Part shown: positions 54,060 to 61,920 of the stretch, one piece after another | How positions within the stretch are numbered: position 1 is the stretch's first letter | How the letters are laid out: each line of letters opens with the position of its first letter | NCBI GenBank assembly: GCA_028281765.1 | Contig: JANQJF010000111.1 | Span: 83,228 to 147,227 of the forward strand | Length of the DNA stretch: 64,000 bases | Direction of reading: 5' to 3' | Source of the DNA: Planctomycetota bacterium | GTDB lineage: Bacteria > Planctomycetota > UBA1135 > UBA2386 | Made by a program: the position numbers and the translations under genes | Notes under the pieces: model-generated | Told to the model about the DNA's origin: nothing | Database searches by the model: none | The model's input: only the letters and a program-made list of their open reading frames with translations

Positions 54060-54764
54060 TCAAATCACCACGTCGAGATCCTCGAGATCGGCGTCGACCG
54101 CACACGCTCTGCGCACCAATTCGAGGTAGACCGTGCGCGGCACGTCGACGCATCCGAACCGCGCCAGATGGTCGGTTCGGAACTGCACGTCGATCAGAGT
54201 CACGTTAGCACGCGCGACCGTGCACACGAACGCGACGAACGCGATCTTCGACATGTCGGTGCGGCGTCGGAACATGCTCTCCGCGGCGAAGAGCCCGCCG
54301 ATCTGCACTCCGTAGATTCCGCCGACGAGCTCTTCGCCCTGCCACACCTCGAGGCTGTGCGCGTGGCCGCGTTCGTGCAGCTCGGTATACGCATCGAGCA
54401 TCGACGGCGTAATCCAGGTCCCGTCCGATCGATCCAATGCGCACGACTCCATGACCTGCTCGAAGTCCTCGTTCCAGGTCAGCTCGAAATCCGCTCGGCG
54501 AATGCGACGGTTGAGGCTGCGCGGCACGTGCAAGCCGTCGATCGGCAGGATGCACCGCGGATCGGGCGACCACCACAGCGGCGGATCGTCCGCATCGAAC
54601 CACGGGAAGATCCCGTGCGAGTAGGCGAGCAGCAGGCGATCCACCGACAGATCCCCCCCCACGGCCAAGAGCCCGCGTTCGTCGGCAAGCGTCGGATCCG
54701 GGAACATCAGCGGCCCGTCCGGCGCCAGGAACATCGGCATGAACTCGTCCGGCGCGCGGGTCAC
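54060..54764 (-). CDS. aat: Leucyl/phenylalanyl-tRNA-protein transferase
   Basis: A 234-residue enzyme that adds Leu or Phe to N-terminal Arg or Lys of proteins, marking them for ClpS/ClpAP (N-degron pathway). The family signature is complete: FPDPTLADERGLLAVGGDL, LLLAYSHGIFPWFD, LWWSPDPRCILP, TWITPSMLDAYTELHERG, HSLEVWQGEELVGGIYGV and GLFAAESMFRR. The ATG at 54764 overlaps the Nudix stop (ATGA), so translation is coupled. It sits at the end of an operon whose other members include an ECF sigma factor and PilM-like genes. ClpS is not in the window. Confidence 0.95.
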   Translation of the reverse strand: MTRAPDEFMPMFLAPDGPLMFPDPTLADERGLLAVGGDLSVDRLLLAYSHGIFPWFDADDPPLWWSPDPRCILPIDGLHVPRSLNRRIRRADFELTWNEDFEQVMESCALDRSDGTWITPSMLDAYTELHERGHAHSLEVWQGEELVGGIYGVQIGGLFAAESMFRRRTDMSKIAFVAFVCTVARANVTLIDVQFRTDHLARFGCVDVPRTVYLELVRRACAVDADLEDLDVVI

Positions 54765-55618
54765 GGATGCAACCCCAGCGGCTGGTTGAGCCCGTCCACG
54801 ATCGCGGCGTAGTCGGGGTCATCGGGGCCGAGCAGCCCGTGTCGAACGAGGAAGTCGATGACGACCAGGTTGCAGTTGAACTTGAACCGCTGCGTCGTCG
54901 CAACGGTCTCTGCGACGCGCTCGATCGGCCACAGCTCGAAGCGCTCGACTTCTCCGTCGACGACGCGTGGCTCGAAGTCCGCCGGCAGCTCGAGGTCGTA
55001 GCAGAACATCGTGTCCGGCTTGAGCCCGCGATCGTGCTCGGCGCAGTAGGACACCGCACTGACCGAGGTCGCGCGCCGAGACAATTCGTCCGGCACGCCC
55101 GCCTCTTCGGCGCACTCCTTGCGAACGTTGTCGTCAGGAGTGATGCCGAACGGTTGTCCGCCGGCGACCATGTTGTCCAGCATACCCGGGAACGTGGCCT
55201 TGCTGGGCGAACGCACCGCCACCCACATCGAAATGCCATCGTCACCGCGCACGAATCCGTTGATGTGCACGCCGTGCGCCAAGACGCCGAACCACGACAC
55301 CGCCTGACGATCGACAACGGCGAGCGTCGGCGCCTCGAACAGGGTCGCGACCGCGTAGAGCTCCCCATGCCGATTCGGGATCTCACCGACGTCGACGAGT
55401 CGATCCGCCAAATCCGAGAACGCGCGGCTCGCCGCCGGCTCGTCGTCACCCGCGACGTGTACCGCGCCGTCCCTCGTCGTGACGAGATCCGGCCAGGCCT
55501 CGAGCACGGGAAGCCGGTCGCGACGCACCCAACCAGCGCGTATCCCCTGGACGTAGAGCTTCGCGAAGCGACTCAGGTCATGCCGGTTGCACTCGGCGAT
55601 GCGCTCGAGAAACGTCAC
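54761..55618 (-). CDS. Nudix hydrolase with DUF4743-type N-terminus
   Basis: A 285-residue protein starting at GTG 55618, overlapping the previous stop by 4 bp. The first 120 residues (FLERIAECNRHDLSRFAKLYV, RLPVLEAWPDLVT) are the DUF4743 type; the Nudix box follows (GMLDNMVAGGQPFG then NVRKECAEEAGV, about 165-195). Relatives with this layout include the yeast protein YJR142W and plant Nudix 20/24, which act on oxidised thiamine diphosphates; the same activity here is a family-based guess. The box keeps EXXAEEAG in place of REXXEE, as is common in this group. The stop overlaps the aat start. Confidence 0.85.
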   Translation of the reverse strand: MTFLERIAECNRHDLSRFAKLYVQGIRAGWVRRDRLPVLEAWPDLVTTRDGAVHVAGDDEPAASRAFSDLADRLVDVGEIPNRHGELYAVATLFEAPTLAVVDRQAVSWFGVLAHGVHINGFVRGDDGISMWVAVRSPSKATFPGMLDNMVAGGQPFGITPDDNVRKECAEEAGVPDELSRRATSVSAVSYCAEHDRGLKPDTMFCYDLELPADFEPRVVDGEVERFELWPIERVAETVATTQRFKFNCNLVVIDFLVRHGLLGPDDPDYAAIVDGLNQPLGLHP

Positions 55619-56307
55619 GACCCGATGATCTCCCGATCGCGCAAACGCACGGCTTTGCGCCCCTTGCCGTCGTCGTCCGCGAGGTCGAGCCCGAACAAGC
55701 CTCCGAGGAAGTCGACGAATTGCAGCGGATTGAATCCCGCTCGCGCCGCCACCGGACCGACAGCAATGCCGAGGTCGAAGAACCCCTTCTGCCACACGCT
55801 CTTGTCGACCATGCGCGCGCGCCCTGTCGGATCCACGATGTGGCCGGTCATCGCCCGCGCGCGGTGGCGTTCTCCCGCACCCCAGAAGTTGAACAGGGAG
55901 TAGTACTCGACCGTCACCGAGTCGCCGTCTCGCAGCCATCGCTCGTTCGGCAGGTTGAGACTGCTCAGCGCGAGGTCGGTGAACAGCGTGGCTGCCTCGA
56001 CGTTTTCATCCGTGCGCGATCCCTGCTCGGCCAGGAACACTTCGTAGGCGATGCGCGGCGTGTTGATCACGTCACTCTCGCGCCAGACACCGTAGATGCG
56101 GCGGTCGTCCCAGCCGGCGTTGATCGTGTACGAGGCGACTCCGACCCCGGGGGAGACGTAGTCGGTCAGCTTGATGTCGACCGCGAGGCCGATGCCCGCG
56201 CCGGCGTTGACCTTGAAGCAGTCCGCGAAGTCCAGGCCGCGATCACGGAGGTAGGTGCAACTCGCCATCGCGAGCAGCGCGAGACACGACAGGGAGCGCA
56301 CGATCAC
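55615..56307 (-). CDS. Lipoprotein of unknown function (planctomycete type)
   Basis: A 230-residue protein from the GTG at 56307, lipobox ALLAMASC (Cys17). After it comes YLRDRGLDFADCFKVNAGAGIGLAVDIKLTDY, glycine-rich with alternating hydrophobics, a pattern I associate with small planctomycete envelope lipoproteins of unknown function. The C-terminal part FFDLGIAVGPVAARAGFNPLQFVDFLGGLFG has the same style. Both ends overlap neighbours (GTGA at the start, 4 bp with the Nudix gene at the stop), which places it firmly in the operon. Confidence 0.8.
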   Translation of the reverse strand: MIVRSLSCLALLAMASCTYLRDRGLDFADCFKVNAGAGIGLAVDIKLTDYVSPGVGVASYTINAGWDDRRIYGVWRESDVINTPRIAYEVFLAEQGSRTDENVEAATLFTDLALSSLNLPNERWLRDGDSVTVEYYSLFNFWGAGERHRARAMTGHIVDPTGRARMVDKSVWQKGFFDLGIAVGPVAARAGFNPLQFVDFLGGLFGLDLADDDGKGRKAVRLRDREIIGS

Positions 56308-57329
56308 CGCTCTTTCAGCCGCCGCAGCGTCGTGCGTTGGTCCTCTCGATCGGCGAGCGCCAAGACGTCCACGTCGCCGTCCGCGCGCATGCGGAAGTAG
56401 ACACGCAGTTTCAGGGACGCCCGCAGGCTCCAGAGATCCTGTCCCTCGATTTGCTTCACCTCGAGCCCGGGATATGCAGGCCCCTCGACGCAGAACTGGA
56501 ACACGGCCTGCATCGCCTTCTCGACACTCACTCGCTCCTTGTTCACGAGCGTCTTGTAGTACGCCTCCGTGAAGTACGGAACCCGAAACCGCTCGCGCGG
56601 CGCATCGACGACGAGGCGGGGCTTCTTGCGCCGCCGCCCCTTGGGGACGAGCTCCTCGAGCTCCGCGATCTGGCCCTCGGCGTCGCGCAGTCGAGTGTCA
56701 CGCAGCGCGAGCAGACGGCGCAGCCCTTCTTCGGCTTCGCCGAGCGCCTCGAGGTCTCGCTCGAGCTCGTGGATCTGTCGGCTCTGGTCGGTCGGCTTTC
56801 GATCCGCACCCTGCCGAGCGCGCTTCAGCTCTTTCTGGAGTTCGCGAATCTCCGCCTTGAGGCGCGCCTGGTTTTCGACCTCGGCCTGGCGCTTCTGCCG
56901 CATCTCGTCGACGCGCGCCCGCTCTTTCTCGATGCGTTCTTCGCTCTTCGCGACCTTCTTCTCGGCGTCCGCGAGGCGTCGCTCCAGGAGTCGGTGCGCC
57001 GCCTTCGAGACGGTGTCCGACGCCGGAGCCGGCGGGGCGGCGGCGGACTTGTCGACCGCGGCGACCGCGGAATCGATCCACAGCTGACACGCTTCCTCGA
57101 GTTGGTCACCGGTCGACTTCGCGATCGCCGGCGCAAGCTTCACCGCCGGCGCACGATCGATGCGATAGCCCTTGATCGTAAGGTCGTGCTTGCGCGCAAA
57201 GTCACGCAGGGCGGCGACGGGGACGCCTCGTTCGAGCAGGAACGACAGGCGTGCCGCACTGGCATGCGCGAGCACTTCGCGAGCCAGAGAGCCCGCGTCG
57301 ATCCGCTTCAGCTTCGCCTCGCCGCCCAT
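56304..57329 (-). CDS. Coiled-coil protein with RelE/ParE-like C-terminal domain
   Basis: A 341-residue cytoplasmic protein. Residues 1-70 are a small helical domain (FLLERGVPVAALRDFARKHD). From about 105 to 225 runs a long charged coiled coil (KKVAKSEERIEKERARVDEM, LKAEIRELQKELKRARQ). The last 95 residues (FRVPYFTEAYYKTLVNKERV, PGLEVKQIEGQDLWSLRASL, KLRVYFRMRADGDVDVLALA) have the strand order and the late basic strand of RelE/ParE/HigB-type toxins. Such a fold at the end of a long protein without an antitoxin neighbour suggests an RNA-binding or regulatory role rather than a toxin. Its stop overlaps the lipoprotein start. Confidence 0.75.
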   Translation of the reverse strand: MGGEAKLKRIDAGSLAREVLAHASAARLSFLLERGVPVAALRDFARKHDLTIKGYRIDRAPAVKLAPAIAKSTGDQLEEACQLWIDSAVAAVDKSAAAPPAPASDTVSKAAHRLLERRLADAEKKVAKSEERIEKERARVDEMRQKRQAEVENQARLKAEIRELQKELKRARQGADRKPTDQSRQIHELERDLEALGEAEEGLRRLLALRDTRLRDAEGQIAELEELVPKGRRRKKPRLVVDAPRERFRVPYFTEAYYKTLVNKERVSVEKAMQAVFQFCVEGPAYPGLEVKQIEGQDLWSLRASLKLRVYFRMRADGDVDVLALADREDQRTTLRRLKER

Positions 57330-57362
57330 GAGCGACAGATTACAGGCTGTTCGGCGCGGAGA

Positions 57363-57851
57363 CTATCGGCCGCCAACGCCGGGATCGGCGCGATCTCGCC
57401 ACTCCTCGGTCGGATAGATCGGGCGGACCGGATACGAGGGCAACGTTTTCTCGTCATGGTTGAACTCGATCTCCGCCCGTTCCTCGCGCGTGAGCGTCTC
57501 GGGGGACCGCCACGCGCGGTAGCTCGCGAACTCTAGGAAGTCGAACGGGGAACCGAGGAGCTTCCCAACGCGCCAGCACACGAACGACGGGAAGAGCAGC
57601 GTGGACACGGCATCCGCTCCGAGCGGGTCCGCGCTGCGCTGATACGCAAAGACGCCGTAGGTCACCGGGAGCGCGCCGATGACGGCGGGGATGCCGACCA
57701 GGAACCCTGCGCTACCGCCGAGCGCCGCCGGGGTCGTGACGAACGAGCTTCGGCCCGAGCGCGCGTCGGTCAGCTCGTCCGTGTACTGGACGAACTGGCG
57801 ACAGCCGCAGAGAGCCGCGACCAGCAGCGCGAGCGCGAGGAACCGGCCCAC
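57363..57851 (-). CDS. Small lipoprotein with a hydrophobic segment
   Basis: A 162-residue protein starting at GTG 57851, directly after the stop of the PilO-like gene. Signal peptide with lipobox VAALCGC (Cys17). Residues about 42-70 are hydrophobic (AALGGSAGFLVGIPAVIGAL), possibly membrane-spanning. The C-terminal part is polar with ETLTREERAEIEFNHDEKTL. Family unknown. Position right after PilM/PilO-like genes suggests a part in the same envelope assembly, perhaps a pilotin-like role; this is inference. Confidence 0.7.
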   Translation of the reverse strand: MGRFLALALLVAALCGCRQFVQYTDELTDARSGRSSFVTTPAALGGSAGFLVGIPAVIGALPVTYGVFAYQRSADPLGADAVSTLLFPSFVCWRVGKLLGSPFDFLEFASYRAWRSPETLTREERAEIEFNHDEKTLPSYPVRPIYPTEEWRDRADPGVGGR

Positions 57852-58448
57852 TCAGGACCTTTTCTTTTCCTTCCGCTTCGGGACGCGGCGCGCGAACTTG
57901 AGGCGTTTGACTTCCCACTTGTCGCCGACGGTCTTGGGCGGCGGGTTCGTGCCCTTGCGACCCTTGCAATCGACGTTGACCATCGAGACCTCACGGAGGC
58001 GCCAGGTCTTGACGAAGGCCTCGCAGTTGAAGAGGACCGCGTGGATGAAGTCCCGCGGGAGCTGCAGCGGCTTGCCGCCGTCGACGAAGTCGATTTTGAC
58101 CTCGAAGTCCTGCGCGTGCTTGCCGGCACCGACCGACTCCTCGTTGCCGATCTTCAGGTTGGTCGACTTGAAGTTGCTCCCCTTGCCGCCGGCCGCGATC
58201 GAAATCTGCTTCTCGAAGTAGATGTCGTGGCTGACGTTCTGGTTGAGCTTCTTGTTCTTGGCGATGCTCTCGAGCTCCTTCTTGAGCACGCCGATCTTCT
58301 CGATCAGTCCGTTGCGCTTCTTCGCTTCACGGACGGCCTTGGTCGCGATGTCCAGCTGCTCGGTCTGCCAGTAGGCGAAGAAGCCGGCGGCGGGGATCAA
58401 CAGGATCGAGGCGAAGATGATCGCCTTGTAGAGGTCCATGTTCTTCAT
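57852..58448 (-). CDS. PilO/GspM-like single-pass membrane protein
   Basis: A 198-residue protein with one N-terminal transmembrane helix (KAIIFASILLIPAAGFFAYW), then a coiled coil (TKAVREAKKRNGLIEKIGVL, KKELESIAKNKKL) and a C-terminal alpha/beta domain (FEVKIDFVDGGKPLQLPRDF, FVKTWRLREVSMVNVDCKGR). This plan, a short cytoplasmic tail, helix, coiled coil and ferredoxin-like domain, is that of PilO/GspM proteins. Sequence similarity is too weak to be sure, but it starts within the stop of the PilM-PilN fusion (4 bp overlap), the canonical place for PilO. Confidence 0.65.
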   Translation of the reverse strand: MKNMDLYKAIIFASILLIPAAGFFAYWQTEQLDIATKAVREAKKRNGLIEKIGVLKKELESIAKNKKLNQNVSHDIYFEKQISIAAGGKGSNFKSTNLKIGNEESVGAGKHAQDFEVKIDFVDGGKPLQLPRDFIHAVLFNCEAFVKTWRLREVSMVNVDCKGRKGTNPPPKTVGDKWEVKRLKFARRVPKRKEKKRS

Positions 58449-60376
58449 CGCCGCACCTCCTTGAGGACGATCTTGAACTCCTTGATGACGCCGAGCACCT
58501 CACCTTGGTAGGGGTCCTCCCCGCGTCCCGCGGGGGCGAACTCGCCGAAGGGGCTGCCCGGGTCCTCGAACTCCGCCTCGAGAGCCGACGTCAGCTTCGC
58601 GAGCCGGCCGCGGTAGCCTTCGCCCCGCACGGCGATCTTGAAGCTGAGCGTGCGCAGCTTCCGGTTGGCCGCGAGGTCGAGCGTCATCACGACGAACGAT
58701 CCGAGCTCCTGTTCGACGTTCGCGATGACCTGGCAGAAGCGCGCGAGCGCCTCGAAGCCGGACGGCAGCTGCAGATCCTCGTAGATGCCCGTCTCTTCGC
58801 GCTGGTCCTTGACCAGCTTCTGCATGTACTTGTGCACGACGCGCAGCCGGTCGAAGGTGTCGGCTTCCGCGACCTTCTCGAGCAGCTGGCGGTACTGCTT
58901 GCGGTCGAGGTATTCGAACGCCGAATACTTGCCCGCCTTCTCGTTGATCAAGAGCGCGGTGTAGCCGTGGAACTCCGCCTTGAGCGAGCCCTTCGCTCGA
59001 CCGGAGCCTTCGGTGCGCTTGATCTGGTAGGTCTTGCCGTATTCTTCGGCGAGCGCGTCGACGCGATACATCTGGCGCAAACCGACGATCGCGAGCAAGA
59101 ACACCGCGAACATACACGCGATCGCGAGCGGGAACTTGATGCGGTCGAAGCCGCGCTGGAACGCGAGCTCTTCGCGACGGAACTGCATCGACTGGATGCC
59201 GCCCATCGGGCCGAGCGCGAGCCCGATCGCGACGGCGATGCGCGGCTCGATCCAGTCGACTTCGTCGGGGTCGAGGTTGTGCGTGAGCTTGTCGAGAATC
59301 GCGAGCGGCTGCGGCTTGCAGCCGAACACGTCGCCGATGACCTCGTCGAGACCCGGCAGGAACGCGCCTCCGCCGGTGACGTAGACCGCGTCGATCCCCT
59401 CGATGCTCTGCATCGACGCGACGAAGCGCATGAGCTCGCGATGGATCCGACGCAGCAACTCGGTCGCGGCCGAGGAGATCTCTGTCGTGGACACCGCGTT
59501 GCCGGAGCTGGCGGCCACGAGGCCGCCGGATTCGCGCTCCTCGCCGTCCTCCCCATCCGGGTCGGCGCTGTCCCCGGTCTTGAACTCGTAGCTCTGCCCG
59601 GATTCGAACACGCTGAACACGGCCTCGCGGGCGGCCGGGAGGCTGACCCCCTTCGCCGCGGCGACCTCGTCGGCGATACCGTCGACGCCGACGCGGAGCG
59701 CGCGCATGTCGACGATCTGGCCGTCGATGACCGCGAGCACGCGCGTCGAGCGACCGCCGACGTCCATGACGATGCGAGCGCGACCGTCCTTCGTCGCCGG
59801 TAGCGTCTCGCCGGCGTCATCGTCGCCTTCGGCATCACCACCCGCAGTGTCGAAGCAGCCCGCCCATTCGGCGACGCGGTAGAGCGCCATCGTGTCGAGG
59901 TCGACGATCTCGGGATCGATGCCGAGCGCTTCGAGCTCGTCCAGCGTGACGCGCAGCGGATGCTTGGGGACGGCCGCGACCATGACGCGGGTCTCCGTCT
60001 CCATTTCCTCGAGCGTGTGGAAGTCGACGACCATGTCGTCGACGCTGTGGCTGTGAATCGAGTCCTCGACTTCGAACTTGATCACCTTGCGGATCTGGTC
60101 CTCGCCCTTGAAGGGCACGTCCAGCGTCCGCAGCACGGCCTCGCGACACGGGAACCCGAGGATCACGTTGTCGCGCGCGATGTTCGCGCCCTTCAGCGCC
60201 TGCAGCGCCGACTCGGCTTCACGCGCGGCGTGCTCGGGATCGTCCGCCGAGAGGCTCGACGGCTGCGACACTCTGTCGACACTGACCTTTGCGAGACGCG
60301 GCTTCTTGTACGAGCCGTCCAGCTCGACAACCTTGATCTCGTATTCGCCAGCGTCGAGTCCGACTCCTTTGGCCAT
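58445..60376 (-). CDS. PilM-like actin-fold ATPase fused to a PilN-like membrane domain
   Basis: A 643-residue protein. Residues 1-370 are PilM/GspL-like, with an actin fold: GLDAGEYEIKVVEL, FPCREAVLRTLDVPF, RIVMDVGGRSTRVLAVIDG (phosphate loops) and AVYVTGGGAFLPGLDEVIGD. An acidic insert (GGDAEGDDDAGETLP) and a second one (SADPDGEDGEERESGG) interrupt it. Then comes QSMQFRREELAFQRGFDRI, a transmembrane helix at about 415-437, and a periplasmic domain like PilN (LPSGFEALARFCQVIANV, LRTLSFKIAVRGEGYRGRL). In most bacteria PilM and PilN are separate proteins. The product should form the inner-membrane platform of a type IV pilus-like or secretion machine. Confidence 0.82.
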   Translation of the reverse strand: MAKGVGLDAGEYEIKVVELDGSYKKPRLAKVSVDRVSQPSSLSADDPEHAAREAESALQALKGANIARDNVILGFPCREAVLRTLDVPFKGEDQIRKVIKFEVEDSIHSHSVDDMVVDFHTLEEMETETRVMVAAVPKHPLRVTLDELEALGIDPEIVDLDTMALYRVAEWAGCFDTAGGDAEGDDDAGETLPATKDGRARIVMDVGGRSTRVLAVIDGQIVDMRALRVGVDGIADEVAAAKGVSLPAAREAVFSVFESGQSYEFKTGDSADPDGEDGEERESGGLVAASSGNAVSTTEISSAATELLRRIHRELMRFVASMQSIEGIDAVYVTGGGAFLPGLDEVIGDVFGCKPQPLAILDKLTHNLDPDEVDWIEPRIAVAIGLALGPMGGIQSMQFRREELAFQRGFDRIKFPLAIACMFAVFLLAIVGLRQMYRVDALAEEYGKTYQIKRTEGSGRAKGSLKAEFHGYTALLINEKAGKYSAFEYLDRKQYRQLLEKVAEADTFDRLRVVHKYMQKLVKDQREETGIYEDLQLPSGFEALARFCQVIANVEQELGSFVVMTLDLAANRKLRTLSFKIAVRGEGYRGRLAKLTSALEAEFEDPGSPFGEFAPAGRGEDPYQGEVLGVIKEFKIVLKEVRR

Positions 60377-60379
60377 CTC

Positions 60380-60748
60380 TCACCTGCTTCTGAAGTTCGT
60401 GTCGCGGTCGAACCGCGCGCGCTGCTCTTCGTCGAGCACGGCGCGGATCCGCTCGTCAGCGCGGCGCCGCACCTTAAGTATTTCCGGGGGCAAGGTCTCG
60501 GGCTTTGCCCGAATGATCTCGGTGGTTTCCGCGAGTTCCGCCGCGAGCACCATCCGCATTTGACGCGCCTGCTTCGCCGACAATTCGTACCGATCGATCA
60601 AATCGCGGACATAGCGCTCGCTCGGGTCCACGAAGTCCTCGCGCATCGCATCGACCGCGCCGGGCCCGTTGAAGCCGACCGCCAGACCCGCGCCGAACGA
60701 AGTCAGCGCTACACCCCAGATCCAGCGGTATCGACGAGCCGGGCTCAT
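60380..60748 (-). CDS. Spy/CpxP-like or heavy-metal-sensor-like small protein
   Basis: A 122-residue protein from the ATG at 60748, which shares one base with the anti-sigma stop. It has an N-terminal transmembrane helix (WIWGVALTSFGAGLAVGF) and a helical domain: YVRDLIDRYELSAKQARQMR then IRAVLDEEQRARFDRD. The last segment, I-x-x-V-L-x-x-E-Q-x-x-x-F, is typical of periplasmic Spy/CpxP and heavy-metal-sensor-type proteins (LTxxQ-like). It could sense envelope conditions for the sigma/anti-sigma pair encoded upstream; this is inference. Three bases separate it from the PilM-like gene. Confidence 0.7.
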   Translation of the reverse strand: MSPARRYRWIWGVALTSFGAGLAVGFNGPGAVDAMREDFVDPSERYVRDLIDRYELSAKQARQMRMVLAAELAETTEIIRAKPETLPPEILKVRRRADERIRAVLDEEQRARFDRDTNFRSR

Positions 60749-61221
60749 CAACGGTTTTCGCGGGGCGCGAGCTCGACGGTCAACGCGTCGAGCCGCTCCA
60801 TCTCCTCGCGAACCTCTTGCGGCGAAGCCTCGAGCTTGCCGGTGTCACTCTGGCGGAGGATGCCGGCGAAGACCAGCACGCCGAGGCCGATCAGCAGCAC
60901 CGCCGCGACCATGAGGCGACGGCAGAAGGCCTCGAAGTGAGCCACGTCACCGGATCCCGCCGTGGCGAGTTCCTGCCCGGTCGGCAACCGACGGATCTCG
61001 CGCAGCACACGGTCCTGGAAGCCTTCGCTCGGCTGCGGCGTCGCTTCGGCGCGGCCCGCATCGAACAGCGAACTGGTCTGGGTGAGCTCGTCGACGGCTG
61101 CGCGCAGCGCGGGCTCGTCGGCGAGTCGCGTCTCGAATTCACGCCGCGCGGGCGCGTCGAGCTCGCCGTCGACGAAGCGTGCGACGAGCATCTGGTCCTC
61201 TTCGGTCAAGTGGTGGGTCAT
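60748..61221 (-). CDS. Membrane-bound anti-sigma factor
   Basis: A 157-residue protein with an N-terminal anti-sigma-like part (LVARFVDGELDAPARREFETRLADEP, about 12-37) and one transmembrane helix at about 102-121 (RLMVAAVLLIGLGVLVFAG). The zinc-finger HXXXCXXC motif of ZAS domains is absent; only the conserved D-G-E-L-x3-x2-R-x-x-F pattern remains. It starts by overlapping the sigma gene stop (ATGA), as is usual for ECF sigma/anti-sigma pairs, and should bind that sigma factor until an envelope signal is received. Confidence 0.85.
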   Translation of the reverse strand: MTHHLTEEDQMLVARFVDGELDAPARREFETRLADEPALRAAVDELTQTSSLFDAGRAEATPQPSEGFQDRVLREIRRLPTGQELATAGSGDVAHFEAFCRRLMVAAVLLIGLGVLVFAGILRQSDTGKLEASPQEVREEMERLDALTVELAPRENR

Positions 61222-61838
61222 CGGTCGGTCCTCCGTTGCCGGTCACTGGGGCGACCCGGCACGAGGTCGGGGTGTATGCGTTCGAGGGCTTCTTTGAAGC
61301 GGGCACGGGCACGGAACAGGCGGGACTCCACGGTTCCGATGCTGCACTCGAGAACCTCCGACATTCGAGTGTAGGAGAGCTCTTCGTATTCGCGCAGCAC
61401 CAGAATCGTGCGGTACTTCTCAGGCAGGGTGTCGAGCACCTCGCGGGTGACCTGCCGCATCTCGTCCTCGAGGAGCGGCGCAGCCGCACCGGCGTGATCG
61501 GGCGCGTCGACGCCGGGCGCGTTGTTGTCGAGCGTGGCGTTGTCTTCGACCAGCTGCAGGCGCCGACGGCTGCGGCGCGAGAAGTGGTCGTTCGCCGTGT
61601 TGACGGCGATGCGATACATCCACGTGTAGAACGCGGAGCCCTGCTGGAAGGTGTAGAGCTTGCGGAACACCTTCACGAAGACCTCTTGCGCCAGGTCCTC
61701 GACCTCTCCACGGTCCCGCGTGAAACGGGCGAGGAGGCCGAAGAGCCGATCCGAGTACCGATCCATCAGGATCTGGAACGAGGGCTCGCTGCCGTCGAGG
61801 ATCTCCTCGATCAGCTCGGCATCGGGGCGTTCGGGCAT
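61218..61838 (-). CDS. ECF-family RNA polymerase sigma factor (RpoE-like)
   Basis: A 206-residue sigma factor from the ATG at 61838; the longer frame to 61958 would overlap ribBA. Region 2: SFQILMDRYSDRLFGLLARF, VEDLAQEVFVKVFRKLYTF, SAFYTWMYRIAVNTANDHF. Region 4: LPEKYRTILVLREYEELSYT, MSEVLECSIGTVESRLFRAR. It heads the long minus-strand cluster, with its own anti-sigma factor overlapping. The target promoters are unknown; self-regulation of the operon is likely by analogy. Confidence 0.93.
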   Translation of the reverse strand: MPERPDAELIEEILDGSEPSFQILMDRYSDRLFGLLARFTRDRGEVEDLAQEVFVKVFRKLYTFQQGSAFYTWMYRIAVNTANDHFSRRSRRRLQLVEDNATLDNNAPGVDAPDHAGAAAPLLEDEMRQVTREVLDTLPEKYRTILVLREYEELSYTRMSEVLECSIGTVESRLFRARARFKEALERIHPDLVPGRPSDRQRRTDR

Positions 61839-61886
61839 TGTCTTCAGGGCGGGCACAACCCCTTGGATGGGCGAAGGCCTGAGGAT

Positions 61887-61907
61887 CTTCCCTGCATGTT
61901 TGGGAAG
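61887..61907 (-). terminator. Possible weak terminator after ribBA
   Basis: A 6-bp stem (CTTCCC / GGGAAG) with a 9-base loop lies 14 bp after the ribBA stop and before the sigma gene. No T-tract follows. It may separate the two transcription units, but the evidence is slight. Confidence 0.3.
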
Positions 61908-61920
61908 TCTCGGCCCCGTG

